Of a stretch of 64,000 nt of DNA, positions 1-10,889 are shown piece by piece; within the stretch, counting starts at the first letter, position 1; every line of letters starts with the position of its first letter. Under the pieces are notes generated by a model, which worked only from the letters and a program-made list of their open reading frames with translations, was not told the DNA's origin and made no database searches. This DNA comes from Massospora cicadina (taxonomy: Eukaryota; Entomophthoromycota; Entomophthoromycetes; Entomophthorales; Entomophthoraceae): positions 1-64,000 of the forward strand of contig JAKSZP010017358.1 of assembly GCA_022478985.1 (NCBI GenBank), given 5' to 3'. Both the position numbers and the translations under genes were made by a program.

Positions 1-1325
1 AATTTACTTGCTGGGGGGTTAGTTAGGGAGGTTCTTCCCAAGGTATTCCCACGCTGAAGGTTCTGGGGTTAGTGGATTAAAAATTTGACAAATATCATTT
101 GGCTGACCGCTTCTAAGAAATCGTATACCTTCTTACCCCATTAAGTTGGGGAGTAGAGTGGTGGCGAAAATTTGACGTCAGAACTAAATTGAAAGACATT
201 TCCTGTGCTTAACTTTAAGAATGGTCAAAAATTAGTGGTACCTTTGTCTGAAGATAACTCTTAGGGCTATTTTCCCCAATGGCCCAAGGTCCACACCCTC
301 AATCTTTCTCTGTTGCTAAAGCCCTCTTTAGAGGTACCTTTACCTTCCTGTTTAGAGGTCTTATATCTTTGTATAATTCGGCTTCAGCCATTGTACTACA
401 GGCACATTCTTGGTTTGATTGCGAGCTTAAACTCTATCTTTAATTTGGTGCGTTTATCTTCCCCAAATTATCCATTGATGGTATGGGAGGAAGCGGCCTT
501 AGAAGTGTGGGTTAAGGAGCAGCTAGACAAAGGCACAATATTTCATCATACCTCCCTAATATGCTCCCCACTTATTTTTGTTGAGAAAACCAATGGTACC
601 TTAAGCCCATGTGTAGATTATGGGAATCTTAACAACATCACAGTCCCAAATTTGCATCTCATCCCAGTGACTCACAAATTGCTCGCTATGTGGAGAAGGC
701 TAAAGTCTTCTCCAAACTGGATTGCCTAGTTTCATTCAATTAGATTCAGATCAAGAGGGGCCAGGAGTGGCTAACTGCATTTCATACCTGAAAAGGAATC
801 ATTCAGTTTTGTGTTATGCCCTTTGGGTTTAAAAACACCCAGCTATCTTTCAACTTCGCATATATGCGGCCTTAGGGGACCTTCTGAGAGTTTGTGCGGT
901 GGCCTACATGGATAATATTTTGTGTTTTTCACCAATCTAGAGTCCCACACATACACCTGTGGCAAGTAGTGGCAAGTTTAAGGGCGGTGACCTTATGCTA
1001 AAAATCAGTAAGTGCAAGTTCTTTAAGTCCCAGGTCACCTTCCTGGGCAACATCATTCTTGATCAAGGCTAAATGATAACTTTAGACAAGGAGAAGGCGA
1101 TTCAAGAGTGGCCCACCCCAACCTGAAAAAATTGAGAAGTTTCTTAGGAACATGTACGTTCTATAAGAATGTATGACAAATCTTTCTGAGGTGGCAGCGC
1201 CCTTGTATAAGGCGAGTGGAGCTAAAGTGCTCCAGTGGTTCCTCATTTTGCAGGATTCCTTCCAAGTGGTAAAGTGCACCCTGTTGTCCACTGTCATATT
1301 TTTTAACGAGGTGATGTTCCTCACA
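1..1325 (+). pseudogene. Decayed Ty3/gypsy reverse transcriptase (element B, RT part)
   Basis: Remnant of the RT domain of a Tf1-like gypsy element. An open stretch at 313-729 reads as the RT fingers (SPLIFVEK, then PCVDYGNLNNITVP). Other frames downstream give EWLTAFHT and VMPFGF near 764-830, the active-site strand AYMDNILCF at about 902-931, and the thumb region CKFFKSQVTFLGN at about 1009-1050. The family YxDD box is changed here to YMDN, so the catalytic second Asp is lost. Several stops and frameshifts lie between these blocks. Coding similarity fades near 1320, just before the RNase H domain would begin. A matching RNase H to chromodomain run occurs at 9143-11199 on the same strand, so the two may once have been one element split by later insertions. 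That link is inferred, because both pieces contain the same short connection-domain stretch. The first 300 bases hold no clear motif. Confidence 0.8.
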
Positions 1326-1329
1326 TATT

Positions 1330-2213
1330 AACGAAATTAGTATAACAATTAATTGAGGATGATTGCTGATTAATTTGCTAATTTTGATTCATTATTTAAT
1401 GATAATATCCCAATTTGTGCTCCCAATTCAGTTGGCTTGAGCTGTCTTGATTCGCAAGATCATGAAAGTATTGGGCATCTTGCCCAATAGAAAATTGGTG
1501 GAGCTCAACACTGGCACTGAGGCTAATGATGTTGAGATAATTAATATTATCAATTACGATAACAAATTACTTAAATTCACCATCAAAAAGTATTGGGAGA
1601 TGATGCTGATAAGATTTCGGTTAATTTTGACACCAGCGACTTATGCCAAGGATGTTGAACTAATTAATCTTAATTGTTAAGCTTGACAGGCTTTATCCCT
1701 GCATCAACTCCATGTGAAAATGATTGCGGGATTTCTGACAGAAAGTCAAATCTTGGAGGACCGTCAACTTATGCCAAGGATGCTGAACTATTTTATATTA
1801 ATTATATAGTCAAATCATATTTCAACTTTGTGAGAGTATTGGGCAGAATCCCTGACAGTATTTTGGTTTAATTTGATACCAGCGACTTATGCTGAGGATG
1901 TCAATATATTTTATTAATTCAGATTATGATGAATCAAGGATCAGCGTAATCATGGACATTTGAGAATGACAAGTATTTCCAGTGAGAGTGCTGACAAATA
2001 CTAAGCAGGGAGAATCACCAGTGAGTGCTGATGATGCTGGCAATAAATGCCAATGATGTGGACAGGAAAGAAATGCCTATAAATAGTTTGATCTCCCTCA
2101 TAATAAAAATATCTTCTGTCTTCCCATATTTATTAAGTTTGTAGCTAACAGTAGTTAGCTTAGCTTGTAGAAGTGTGACTCAATTTCCCAGTTGTTAGGT
2201 GCTGGGTTAAAAC
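1330..2213 (+). repeat. LTR-like block with TATA box and poly(A) signal
   Basis: Non-coding AT-rich block with the layout of an LTR. Repeats fill its upstream half. A TATA box (TATAAATA, 2078-2085) is followed about 20 bp later by AATAAA (2102-2107). The block appears to end in ...TTAAAACA near 2213, and TGGTCAGCGCAACC follows a few bases on, which could be a primer binding site. The left end is not defined, and no second copy exists in the window, so LTR identity is inferred. Confidence 0.4.
1430..1925 (+). repeat. Four tandem ~123-bp degenerate repeats
   Basis: The landmark GATGYTGA (and its variant GATGTCAA) recurs at 1528, 1651, 1779 and 1897, spacings of 123, 128 and 118 bp. A second landmark, AGTATTGGG, recurs at about 1465, 1588 and 1835. 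Copies 2 to 4 share variants of ACTTATGCCAAGGATG. The array lies directly upstream of the TATA box at 2078 and may be the U3 repeat array of an LTR. Confidence 0.75.
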
Positions 2214-2392
2214 ACATTAAGTGGTCAGCGCAACCAAATTCCAATCTGGAATTACAGATCAACTGTGGGAAATAGCTCAATCAGTGCAGCCAGCGATGGA
2301 CAAGTTGGGATTAGCCATGAGGTTAAGGAGCAAGGGGTCAGGCTGCCCAGGAAGGGGAAGAGAACCACTGGCTCACACCAAGAGGGGTTAAT
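2214..2392 (+). other. Short non-coding stretch left of element A
   Basis: No motif beyond the possible primer binding site near 2219. It could be the leader of the LTR-like block at 1330-2213. Bases 2393-2397 (CTGCT) are the left target duplication of element A. Confidence 0.3.
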
Positions 2393-2397
2393 CTGCT

Positions 2398-2957
2398 TGT
2401 TATAAAATTGACATTATCAATAGATACGCGGGCAGATTTTGCACATGGTTTGACCCACTAAGCAATCAGGACCAAAGATATGATGATCATTGTCCACGAA
2501 ACAACAGAATAAACTTATAAATAAATATGGAGCACTTGCTCCCACAACCTCTTTTTATAAAAATTCTTTTTACCGTGGAAATTTTCTATTCCACGTCCCT
2601 AAACTCACTTAACAACAACCTCCTCTTAATCGCCCATCTCGCCTATATTAAAGCAGCTTGGACGATACCCTTCTCATAGCTTGAACTATTTGTTTCCACC
2701 AATTATCCTCGTTTTGGCTGGTTATACTCTAATTCACTATCGCCCTAATTGTAGGCAATTTAATTTGTATTCGTCAAATGTTGACATCACCTTATTTAGA
2801 GGCGATCCAATAATAAAACCGTTATATCCAATAAAACCCATTATTCTCAATATTGCCTCGCCTCATTGCACTTGAATACTCATATCTGATATCATTTTTG
2901 GCGGATTCTGCCCTAGCTGTCCCATGATTATCATCCAGTCACATCAGAATTGTGACA
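2398..2957 (-). repeat. 3' LTR of element A
   Basis: 560-bp LTR with TG...CA ends, recognisably similar along its length to the copy at 8415-8973 but with many substitutions and small indels, so the insertion is not recent. It contains the GCACAGGG...CACTGAGCAA-type U5 motif (2441-2467) shared with the LTRs of E, G, I and J. The ORFs that cross it are not coding. Confidence 0.92.
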
Positions 2958-2973
2958 TTACCCCCTCCTTAAC
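2958..2973 (-). other. Polypurine tract of element A
   Basis: Read on the minus strand this is GTTAAGGAGGGGGTAA, abutting the 3' LTR. Elements E, I and J have the same GGGGGTAA-type tract immediately before their 3' LTRs; G has GGGGGGCAA. Confidence 0.8.
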
Positions 2974-2989
2974 TGGACAATAAGGCTCC

Positions 2990-4250
2990 TATTGCTTGTA
3001 TGGTCAGAGGAACTTTATGTGTACTCGGTTAAGAATCTGACCACTTGCAGGATCCTTGATAGTATATGCATCAACCCCAGTTTTCTCTATAACTTTGAAC
3101 GGACCAATCCAAATACTAGCCAGCTTGTGTTTCCACCCAAATCCATGTTGGTCATGAAAGAACAATATCGCCATCCTCAAATGTCGCCAGCCTGCTATGA
3201 TGTACCTGATTGGTGGCCTGATTCCTAATCTTCTTGGCTAAGCTGAAGGAATATGCTTCAGTTTGCAGTCTGATCAGAATGGTCGTGAGGTTTGTCAAGT
3301 AGCGGTGGGGTTCTATTCTGCCAGTGTCTTCTACAAACAAATAAAGTAATGCTGGAAGGGCAACGTGTCAGCCATAAAGTAGTTGGAAGGGACTCTTCCC
3401 AGTGGTGGAATGATAACTAATGTTATAGGCAAACATGGCAGTGGAAAGAAGAGAACTCCAATCAGAAGGGCGAGCCATTACAAATTTTTGTAGTATGTTC
3501 ACCAAAGTTCCATTCACCCAATCGACAATTCCATTAGACTATGGGTGGCGAGGGTCATCAGAACTCTGCGGATACCCATAAGCTCATTCAGTTTGGGGAG
3601 GATGTGCGAAGTAAAGTTAGTTCCATTATCAGTGAGAAGTAACTGAGGGCAGCCATGGCGCTGGATAATGCATTCCATTAAGAACTTAGCCACTGTAACC
3701 ACTCCCAGATCTCATATCGCCCTTGCTTCAACCCACCAGGTCAAGTGGTCAATAGCCACCAGAATGAACTTACCCCAGTTAGCTCCTGTTAGCAAGGGAC
3801 CAACGACATCAATAGAGATTGTATGCCAAGCAAAATGTGGTTTCACTAACTGTTATAAAGTCTTATGGTGGAATGGCTTCTCCACTTGGCACTGATGGCA
3901 ACAGGAAATGGTTTTCGAGCACATAGATGCTCATACTTACCCAATAGTACTGAATGTGCAACGTCTCCATTGTCTTGCGCACCCCACCATGTCTGACTGC
4001 CTTGTGGGCACTCATAATAATTCCTGGCCGTGCTGAGGGTCGCGGAAAATTCACCATAGAATTGCCAATCTGCTTATAATATTCTCCATTCCATTGGAAG
4101 GTATTTGTTCACACTTCATCCAACGCTTTAATCACTTAGCGCGGTTCATTGTTGTACTTTCTGCTGAGCATTTTTTCAAACACTATGTCACTTATATCTG
4201 CTGTAACTGCAATTGTTGGCAATCTTGATAAGCAATTGGCATTTTGGTGT
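2990..4250 (-). pseudogene. Integrase of element A (broken)
   Basis: Integrase joins the element cDNA to host DNA. On the minus strand the zinc-binding N-terminal part lies at about 3863-4057, with SAHKAVRHGGVRKT, and the CHQC side is damaged. The catalytic core at 3514-3702 contains [12 protein letters not shown] with its second catalytic Asp, but the later Glu block is out of frame. The C-terminal part (3152-3340) has RYLTNLTTILIRLQ and KIRNQATNQVHHS, followed by the VLFHDQHGF-type segment. There is no chromodomain after it; the tail resembles the GPY/F type better seen in element I. Stops and frameshifts separate all three blocks. Confidence 0.85.
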
Positions 4251-5680
4251 TTTGCTCCTGGTCAATGAAGAATTCCAAAGTCATAATATTGCAGCTTAAG
4301 AGCCCATTGGGCTAGCTGCCCCTCAGGCTCTTTAAAGTTCTGCAACCAGCGCAACAATACATGATCCATGCAACCTTAAACTTTACTCCATGAAAGTAGA
4401 CTTGGAACTGCTTATATGCATAAATCACCACTAAGCACTCTTGCTCAGTTACGGTGTAATTTTTTCATGGCAATTCAAACTATGACTACAGTATGCCATG
4501 GGGTGCTCCTCCCCCTTATCTTCCTTCTGATACAGGACCGCCCCAACAGCAGAAAGTGATGTATCCGTCTACACTATAAATTCCTTATTGAAATTAGGGT
4601 AGAGTAACATGGGCGCACTAATTGGCGCCGTTCAAAGTGTATCAAAGGCACATTGGCGCCATTCCGACCATTTTACATGGCATCCTTCTTTAGTAGCTCA
4701 AACAGTGGACCACCAATGTAACTGAAATTGGTTATGAAGCGTCAGTATTAACCCACCATCCCTGAAAACACCTGAATGTCCCGCTTACTAATTGGCTTAG
4801 TCATCTTATGGATAGCTTACACCTTGGCAGGTTGGGGTCTTAGCCCAGTTGCATCTACCACAAAACTGAGGTACTCCAGCTGATCCTTGAAGAAGTGGCA
4901 TTTCCGGGGATTGATCTTAATATTGGCCTCAGCCAGTTGGCGAAATACCTCTTTCAAATGGGTAAGGTGTTCATTGAATGTGCGACTGAAGACATTAATA
5001 TCATTAAGGTACACAATTACACACGACAGCTTCAGATCGCCCAGAATGGTGTCCATTGCTCGTTGGAACGTAGCTGAGGCATTACATAGCCCTTGTGGCA
5101 TCCGAGTTGGTTGGAAAAGCCCTTTGGATGTGATTATGGCGCATTTTTCTTGTTCTGCCGCGGGCAACTCAATTTGTCGATAACTGGATATCAAGTCCAT
5201 TGCCAAGAAGTAGTGAGCTCCACCTAACTAATCCAGCGCATCATCAATCTGATGCAGAGGGTATAAGTCTTTTTTGGCGACACTATTGAGCTTCTGGTAG
5301 TCAATAACTATGCAGTTAGCACCGTCCTTCTTTTTAACAATTAGGACTGGTGAAGCCCATGGACTCCTAAATGGTTTGAGCTTTACCTGCTCTAGAAGCT
5401 TATCAATCTTCTCAGTGATGACTTCTTCAGCTGCCCTTGATCTGCGGATTGGCTGAGACCTGATGGGGGGATGATCCCCAGTATCCAGTCGATGAACAAC
5501 CCCTCAAGTGCACCCCAAATCATGATCGTCAACCACAAAAACCTCTTTATATTTTTAAATAAAGCTTCCACCCAATCCTTCTGATCTTCTGATAGCCCCA
5601 TTAAATTCTCCCATGGCACAACTGCCATTACACTGGGCTGCGGTTTGATGGGCAGACCAAATTCATCCAAGGAACCAAAC
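4250..5680 (-). pseudogene. Reverse transcriptase and RNase H of element A (broken)
   Basis: The minus-strand frame at 4817-5206 covers the RT palm: MDLISSYRQIELPAAEQEK, then PQGLCNASATFQRAMDTILG, then the active-site strand VYLNDINVFS. The family motif is YLDD, and element I keeps it, so the first Asp has become Asn here by one G-to-A change. Upstream (5392-5670) is the segment between the dUTPase-like domain and RT (MAVVPWENLMGLSEDQKDWVE). RNase H lies at about 4270-4660 in several frames. RT copies the element RNA into DNA and RNase H removes the RNA strand; both would act in the gag particle. One CGA codon in RT here (SSYRQ) is a TGA stop in element I, a C-to-T change at CpG. Confidence 0.9.
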
Positions 5681-5699
5681 TCATAGACTTTGTTGATCT

Positions 5700-6470
5700 C
5701 CTCAAGCAGGTTCAGATGTAAATACGCTATAATCTGATGCCGGCGGATTCAGAGTGGTCTGGTCTGAAGATTTGCTATTAATATCTTGATCTCCCCATGG
5801 CCCAGAAGTATGATGCCTGGAGCCACGTGGGACTCAAGCCATGATTGCTGATAAGGCCCAATAATCTCCCCGTAGAGACCAGCTGGCACTTCCACATCTA
5901 ACTCAGTGTTTACTATTACTTGGAGTCCAGAGGGAATGGCTATAGCTCCAGCTGCTCTAAGCAGTAGCCCCTGATATTCATATATCTGATGGGGAAGGGC
6001 CCAAGTTTTCCCTTTTAATCAATGATAGCGCACTGAAATCACCCCATCGCTGTAGGCAAGGTCGATTTTTCCCATATGCACTGAATCCTTTGGCACTCCA
6101 TTGGAGGAAAAAAATAAATTGGGACCTGCTTTCCCAAAATAGCGAGGGTCTCTTCCATCATATCAACGACAGCCTCATAGTGTCTCATAAAAGCAGTTTC
6201 GATCAACAGATCGTAGTTGTTATTTGGTAATACTACCGCTGGAGCCACAACAACAACAGATCCAAACCGCATCGGAAGTGCGCTATATGCTCCTTCAGAG
6301 ACCGTAATTTCCGCCCCAGCAGTCCCATACACCATCTGGTGGTCTATGTCAGGTTTTAAAGATAACTTCGCCACCAACTTAGTGGAGACAATGTTAACAG
6401 GATCGCCCATATCGAATATAGCTTGTACTTGGGTTTTGGCTACCACAATGTAACAGTAGGTGCACTCCAA
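5700..6470 (-). pseudogene. Aspartic protease and dUTPase-like domain of element A
   Basis: The minus-strand frame 6039-6470 is the retropepsin: CTYCYIVVAKTQVQAIFDMG, then PVNIVSTKLVAKLSLKPDID. The catalytic triplet is DMG where DTG or DSG is usual; E has DTG. Downstream at about 5705-5960 is a barrel-like domain with IPSG-type, VNTELDVEVPA and GEI/ILIANL elements. This matches the dUTPase fold between protease and RT, and element I has a cleaner copy. The protease would cut the polyprotein. The barrel has lost the usual dUTPase active-site residues, so enzyme activity is doubtful. Confidence 0.8.
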
Positions 6471-6474
6471 GTAT

Positions 6475-7864
6475 GATGAATGTTGGCTATTTACTTCATT
6501 TACATTCAGCGGTTCACATTTTTACAAAAAATTTATAGTACTCGCACCAACTGTAAGGTACTCTGTTACAATAGCGTCCACTGGAAAGGCAACATCTACT
6601 CCTCTCAGAGACAACGCATCTGTTAATGGTTCTAGCTGGTCTGAAGGACTTTGGTTAAACATTTGGCAAGCGTAAGGCTTTGGATTCTCTGGAAACCCTG
6701 TGTCCGCCTTTTCTTATACTTGTGCTTGAGTCAGCACCTTTACTCCCCCAACCAGCTGTTGGTAGAGGACATATCGTCATATTGGGAGGCTTCTACTGCA
6801 AAAAATACAGTAGCTTCAGGTGGGACGTATGAATTTGAGATAGCAGAAGTAGAGAGTCCCGTCTCTGCTCTGCTCCAACTTTTCCCTGATAACTTTGAAC
6901 CTGTGGTATGTAAGGGATCTGTCAATTAGGACACCCTCGTTTCATGTTCCCAGTGCAACTACAATTAAAACAACTTACTCCATAGGTCCTACGTCTGTGC
7001 TTAATATAAGTTGGCCCACTTGGAAGGGTATTCTGAAGATGATTAACGTAACCAGGCCCACATCGGTAGAACGCCTGCTGTCAATCAGCATATTTAGGGA
7101 CAAAGCAGTAGTTGGTCAGTTGTCAATTGGCAGATATGGGATGGATGTTGGACTGCGGTGAGTAACATGGCGAAACCTGCACTGATTGGTTGATTCCCCT
7201 CACAGATTAGGGTTGCCACGGTGACAGTGTGAATCTGTTCTGTAATGAGTGGAGGGAAGAGTTACAGTTAATTGACAAACAAACTGAACAAGTTTAAGAA
7301 GAGGTACATTGGCCTCCAACAATGGGGCCATGACGTTGAAAAGCTCAGGGTATGGCTTCACCACAGAGGACTTAGCAATGAACACATCAACTTCAGATAA
7401 AATCCCTGCCCCAACCAACACATGGGCTTCAACCATAAAACGCTCAGCAAATGCGGTGAGGGTCTCATTTCGATGAAACCCAATGGTCAAGAACTCAGCT
7501 TTTCACTGCGACATCTTTTAAATTCTGCTGAACAACCACAGCATTATCTTCTTAACTTCTTGTTATGTAACAGAACTATCTTGAAGATAACAAATAACTT
7601 GATCAGCACCTCCAACATCCAAGGTTGAGATCAACAGTTTTGCCCTTCGCTGGTCCAAGGTTCCTTCAGTTGCAAACTCAAATTGTCAAAAGAACCATGA
7701 ATATTTCCATAACGATCAAATGGCGGAAGATATTCACGGCAAACTTCCTGGAGCAGGTCATCTTGTCTTTTGAGCACAATGTCCAATGCAAGTTTCAATT
7801 CCTCATATGTAATGGCCCCAGCGTCTTGTGCAGATTCCTTATCAAAGCAACTGGACTGAGACAT
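6475..7864 (-). pseudogene. gag of element A (broken)
   Basis: Capsid/nucleocapsid gene. I place the start at the minus-strand ATG at 7864 (MSQSSCFDKESAQDAGAI) because element I begins gag at the same point with MSHPGFFDMESARHAGAI. Capsid-like sequence continues through 7631 and, after a frame break, at 7200-7490 (ETLTAFAERFMVEAHVLVGA). A CCHC-type zinc knuckle lies at 6931-6972, CX2CX4-X-X4C, but its His is replaced by Asn. The linker to protease (6740-6925) is Ser/Thr-rich. The ATG at 8020 is inside the inserted solo LTR and is not the real start. Confidence 0.85.
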
Positions 7865-7923
7865 AGCAGGAAACTGCATTTTATTATTTTTATAACTGAC
7901 AATGGGCCCCTGTAGTGAGCACC

Positions 7924-8407
7924 TGTTGGGCCACCAGGGAGGAAACATTGGCGGCACAATCATCTGAAGGCAGAGCTTCAAAGTTAGCAGCCTTGGATGA
8001 GATGGTTTCCATTGAAGCAAAGAAAAATAGAATAAGAGTCTAAGTAAGAAGTATTTTATTTAGAATAATATAGCACTATTAATAGTGCTTCAAAATATAA
8101 GGATAGGAATAGGGATTATAATGATAGGAATAGGGATATTTAAGGGTAGTGTCATGAAACCTGTAGGAAAGTCCCAATACTAGGATAAGTGGGAATAGAT
8201 AAAGAGTGGATAGGGATTAGATAACAATTAGGAAATGTACATATTCCCCAAATTTGGCATAATTTGGGAAAAGCCCCAAATATGGTATTCTGGTTGAATT
8301 GAACTCCATTATCAAATTATTGGGCCATTGCAAATTATGCCCTTTGTAAAATTATATTGATTTTACCCTGAACAAGGCTTTCACCTAATCCAGGGAGAAT
8401 CCCAACA
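7924..8407. mobile_element. Solo LTR inserted in the primer binding site of element A
   Basis: 484 bp bounded by TGTTGGG and CCCAACA, with a perfect 5-bp duplication GCACC at 7919-7923 and 8408-8412. Removing it and one GCACC restores the uninterrupted primer-site sequence seen in element I. The inside is AT-rich and non-coding. It contains a 21-bp-spaced duplication of GATAGGAATAGGGAT (8102 and 8123) and a TATTTAAG box (about 8138). No full-length element with this LTR is in the window, so the family and orientation are unknown. Confidence 0.88.
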
Positions 8408-8414
8408 GCACCAC

Positions 8415-8973
8415 TGTTATAAAATCGGCGTTATCAATAGATATGCTGGCGGATTTTGCACAGGGTTTGACCCACTGAGCAATCAGGACCAAAGATATGA
8501 TGATTGTTGTCCACGAAACAACAGAATAAACTTATAAATAAATATGGAGCACTTGCATCCACAACCTCTTTTTATTAAATATTCTAAATATTTAGGATCT
8601 TTCTATTCTGCATCCCTAAACTCACTTAAGAACAACCTCCTCTTAATTGCCCATCTCGCTTATACCACAGTGGCTTGGACAATACACCTCTCATAGCTTG
8701 GACTATTTGTTTCCACCAATTCTCCTAGTTTTGGCTGGTTATACTCTAATTTTCTATCTCCCTAATTATAGGCAAATTAAATTGTATTTGTCAGATGTTG
8801 ACATCGCCTATTTAGAGGCTATCCAATAATAAAACCGTTATATCTAATAAAACCCATTATTCTCAATATTGCCTCATCTTGAGGAACTCAAATACTCTTA
8901 TCTGATATCTTTTTTGGCAGATTCTGCCCTAGCTGTCCCATGATTATCTTCCAGTCATATCATAATCGTGACA
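8415..8973 (-). repeat. 5' LTR of element A
   Basis: 559-bp partner of the LTR at 2398-2957, with the same ends. The U5 motif shared by several families is at 8458-8485. The right target duplication CTGCT follows at 8974-8978. Confidence 0.92.
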
Positions 8974-8978
8974 CTGCT

Positions 8979-9142
8979 AAGGTGACTTTGGTGTCCAGCT
9001 GGATTGGGGAGTTACCTGCAACCCTGTAAGTAAAGGTCACCAATGATGGTGAAAAACCAAGGGCCAGCAGTCTTCATAATGTTTGGCCTGGCATACTAAT
9101 AAAGTCACCTAGTATTGAGAATGAAAAATTCTCAACATCCAT
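8979..9142 (+). other. Unassigned stretch between element A and an RNase H remnant
   Basis: Continuation of whatever element A inserted into. I see no motif here. Confidence 0.3.
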
Positions 9143-9560
9143 ACTCATCCTTCACCATGTAGATCCCATAAAGAGTTTATTGTGGCTACCAATGCCTCCA
9201 ACTTCTCCATAGCAGCGGCCTTATTACAAGTAGGCGAAAATGAAATTGAGCATCTGTGGGATATTTTTGGAAGATGTCTCTGCCTGAGTTGAACTACGCT
9301 GTTTATGATAAAGAGATATTGGCAGTAATTGAGGCGCTTAACTATTGGCGTTATCACTTACATATCTCATCCTAACCATTCCATGTATATAAAACTCACC
9401 ATGTCTTGTTGTACTACCACACACCTCATGTCTTGACCCCACGGCAACCTACTGGCATGGGAAACTGGCCCAATTTGTGTTTTTTATGAGTTTAAAAAGA
9501 GAAATAGAATGGTTTGGCGGATTCTTTGAGCCAAAAGTTGCACTAGCTTCCAATCCTTAG
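9143..9560 (+). pseudogene. RNase H remnant of chromovirus B
   Basis: Plus-strand frames give ILILHHVDPI, then KEFIVATNASNFSIAAALLQ (the first RNase H Asp corresponds to Asn in ATNAS), then LNYAVYDKEILAVIEALNYW with the conserved Glu. The next block, HPFHVYKTHH, stands where TDH is normal, so that Asp is also lost. The gene is broken by frameshifts between blocks. It is followed at the usual distance by integrase sequence on the same strand. Confidence 0.85.
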
Positions 9561-9599
9561 GAGGTAGAGGTACACAACACCCTTTTTATGATTCCGCTG

Positions 9600-10880
9600 T
9601 GTAAAATGTGTCCCAATCTCCTTCCCTCTTGACCCACGTGTCAGCGCTTGCTCCTCTGTAAAATGCAGAGATATATGGCATGCTCAGAAATGTGGTCCTT
9701 TCACAGCCTTGCCAGCAGAATATTTATGGTTTTCTCTAGGAGCAAGTTAAATCAGAAAGATATTACTAGAGTTTACCATGTGAAGGATGAGATGGTGTGG
9801 TTTCAGGGACGCCTATGGGTTCTCACTGGACCACTTCACCTGGAAATCAACTAAGACCATCATTTGCGGAATCACCGTTGGACATCCTGGGAAGGCAAGG
9901 TCTCTGGAACTAATTCACCACAATTATAATTAAAAGGGATTAGCCATGCAGGTTGCCAGTTATTGTCTGAGCGCATGGTCTGTAACCAAATGAGACCAAA
10001 TCTCCAGACCCTTGCGAGGTTGTTGGTATCAGTTCAAAAGACTGAAGGGCCTTGGATTTCCTTATCAGTGGATTTCATTGTGGAGTTACCTGCATCAGAT
10101 GGCTACAATGCCATAATGATAGTGGTGGACCGTTTTATAAAGTTCTCCCACTTTATTCCATTCAGACCACTGTAACTGCGGAGGAGATGGATAAGATCTT
10201 CATATCTCATGTGTTTTCCCTTCATGGGGTCCTCCAAGAGATAATTAGTGATTGTGGACCCCAGTTTACCTCTGTTTTTTGGAAAGATTTGTGGAAGACA
10301 CTTCAGATTCCCACCTGCCGTTCAACTGCCTATCACCCAAATCAGATGGTCAGACTGATTGATTGAAACAGTGACTGTAACAGTTCTTACGATGTTATAC
10401 TGCCAAGGATCATTCATTATTGGGTTTCTCATCTCTCCATGGCCCAATTCATCCATAAAAATGACCAGAATGCATCAATTTGTTGTCCCCCTCTTTCGCC
10501 AACTATGGCTTCAACCTCTCCTTCAACATGGAGCCTAGCTGTGGATCCAAAGTGGTTGCAGTGGTGGACTTTGCAAAGACTATCTAGGAAGTCCACCAGG
10601 ATGTTATCACGAATTTGGAGGCAGCTATGCATGCTTATAAAGAAAACGCCAACGGGAAATGATGGATAGGTCCTGCATACAAGGAAGGTGATCTCGTAAT
10701 TCTGGATGCTAGAACAGCCCCTAGCAAGCATTCATAAAAAATATGGGACCAAAGAGGATTGGCCCTTACCACATTGTCATAAATGTGGCCACGCAACATA
10801 CCAGTTAATCTTCCTTTGTCATTCCAGATCTTTGCCATATTCCATGAAATTAAGCTAACGTTATTTGAGGGTTTTCCACC
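9600..10880 (+). pseudogene. Integrase of chromovirus B (broken)
   Basis: The zinc-binding region at about 9840-10000 shows GHPGKARSLELIHHNYN. The core is split between two overlapping frames. The first (9963-10175) has LSVDFIVELPASDGYNAIMI with the first catalytic Asp at 10071. The second (10052-10366) has VFSLHGVLQEIISDCGPQF with the second Asp at 10250 and then STAYHPNQM. The catalytic Glu region near 10370 is in yet another frame. Core sequence continues through MAQFIHKNDQNA at 10439. The C-terminal part reads YKEGDLVILDARTAPSKHS near 10670-10735. It is typical of Tf1-like chromoviruses in order and wording. At least four frame breaks make it non-functional. Confidence 0.88.
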
Positions 10881-10889
10881 AGAGACTCT

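Larger units (their letters stand above)
2398..8973 (-). mobile_element. Ty3/gypsy LTR retrotransposon A, both LTRs present
   Basis: Complete but decayed element on the minus strand. It is flanked by a perfect 5-bp target duplication, CTGCT, at 2393-2397 and 8974-8978. The LTRs are 2398-2957 and 8415-8973; both start TGTCAC and end TATAACA when read on the minus strand. Internal order on the minus strand is gag, protease, dUTPase-like domain, RT, RNase H, integrase. Total length is 6576 bp, of which 489 bp is a nested solo LTR plus its duplication, leaving about 6.09 kb. That matches element I at 53862-59947, which is the same family and aligns closely in the RT region. Confidence 0.93.
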
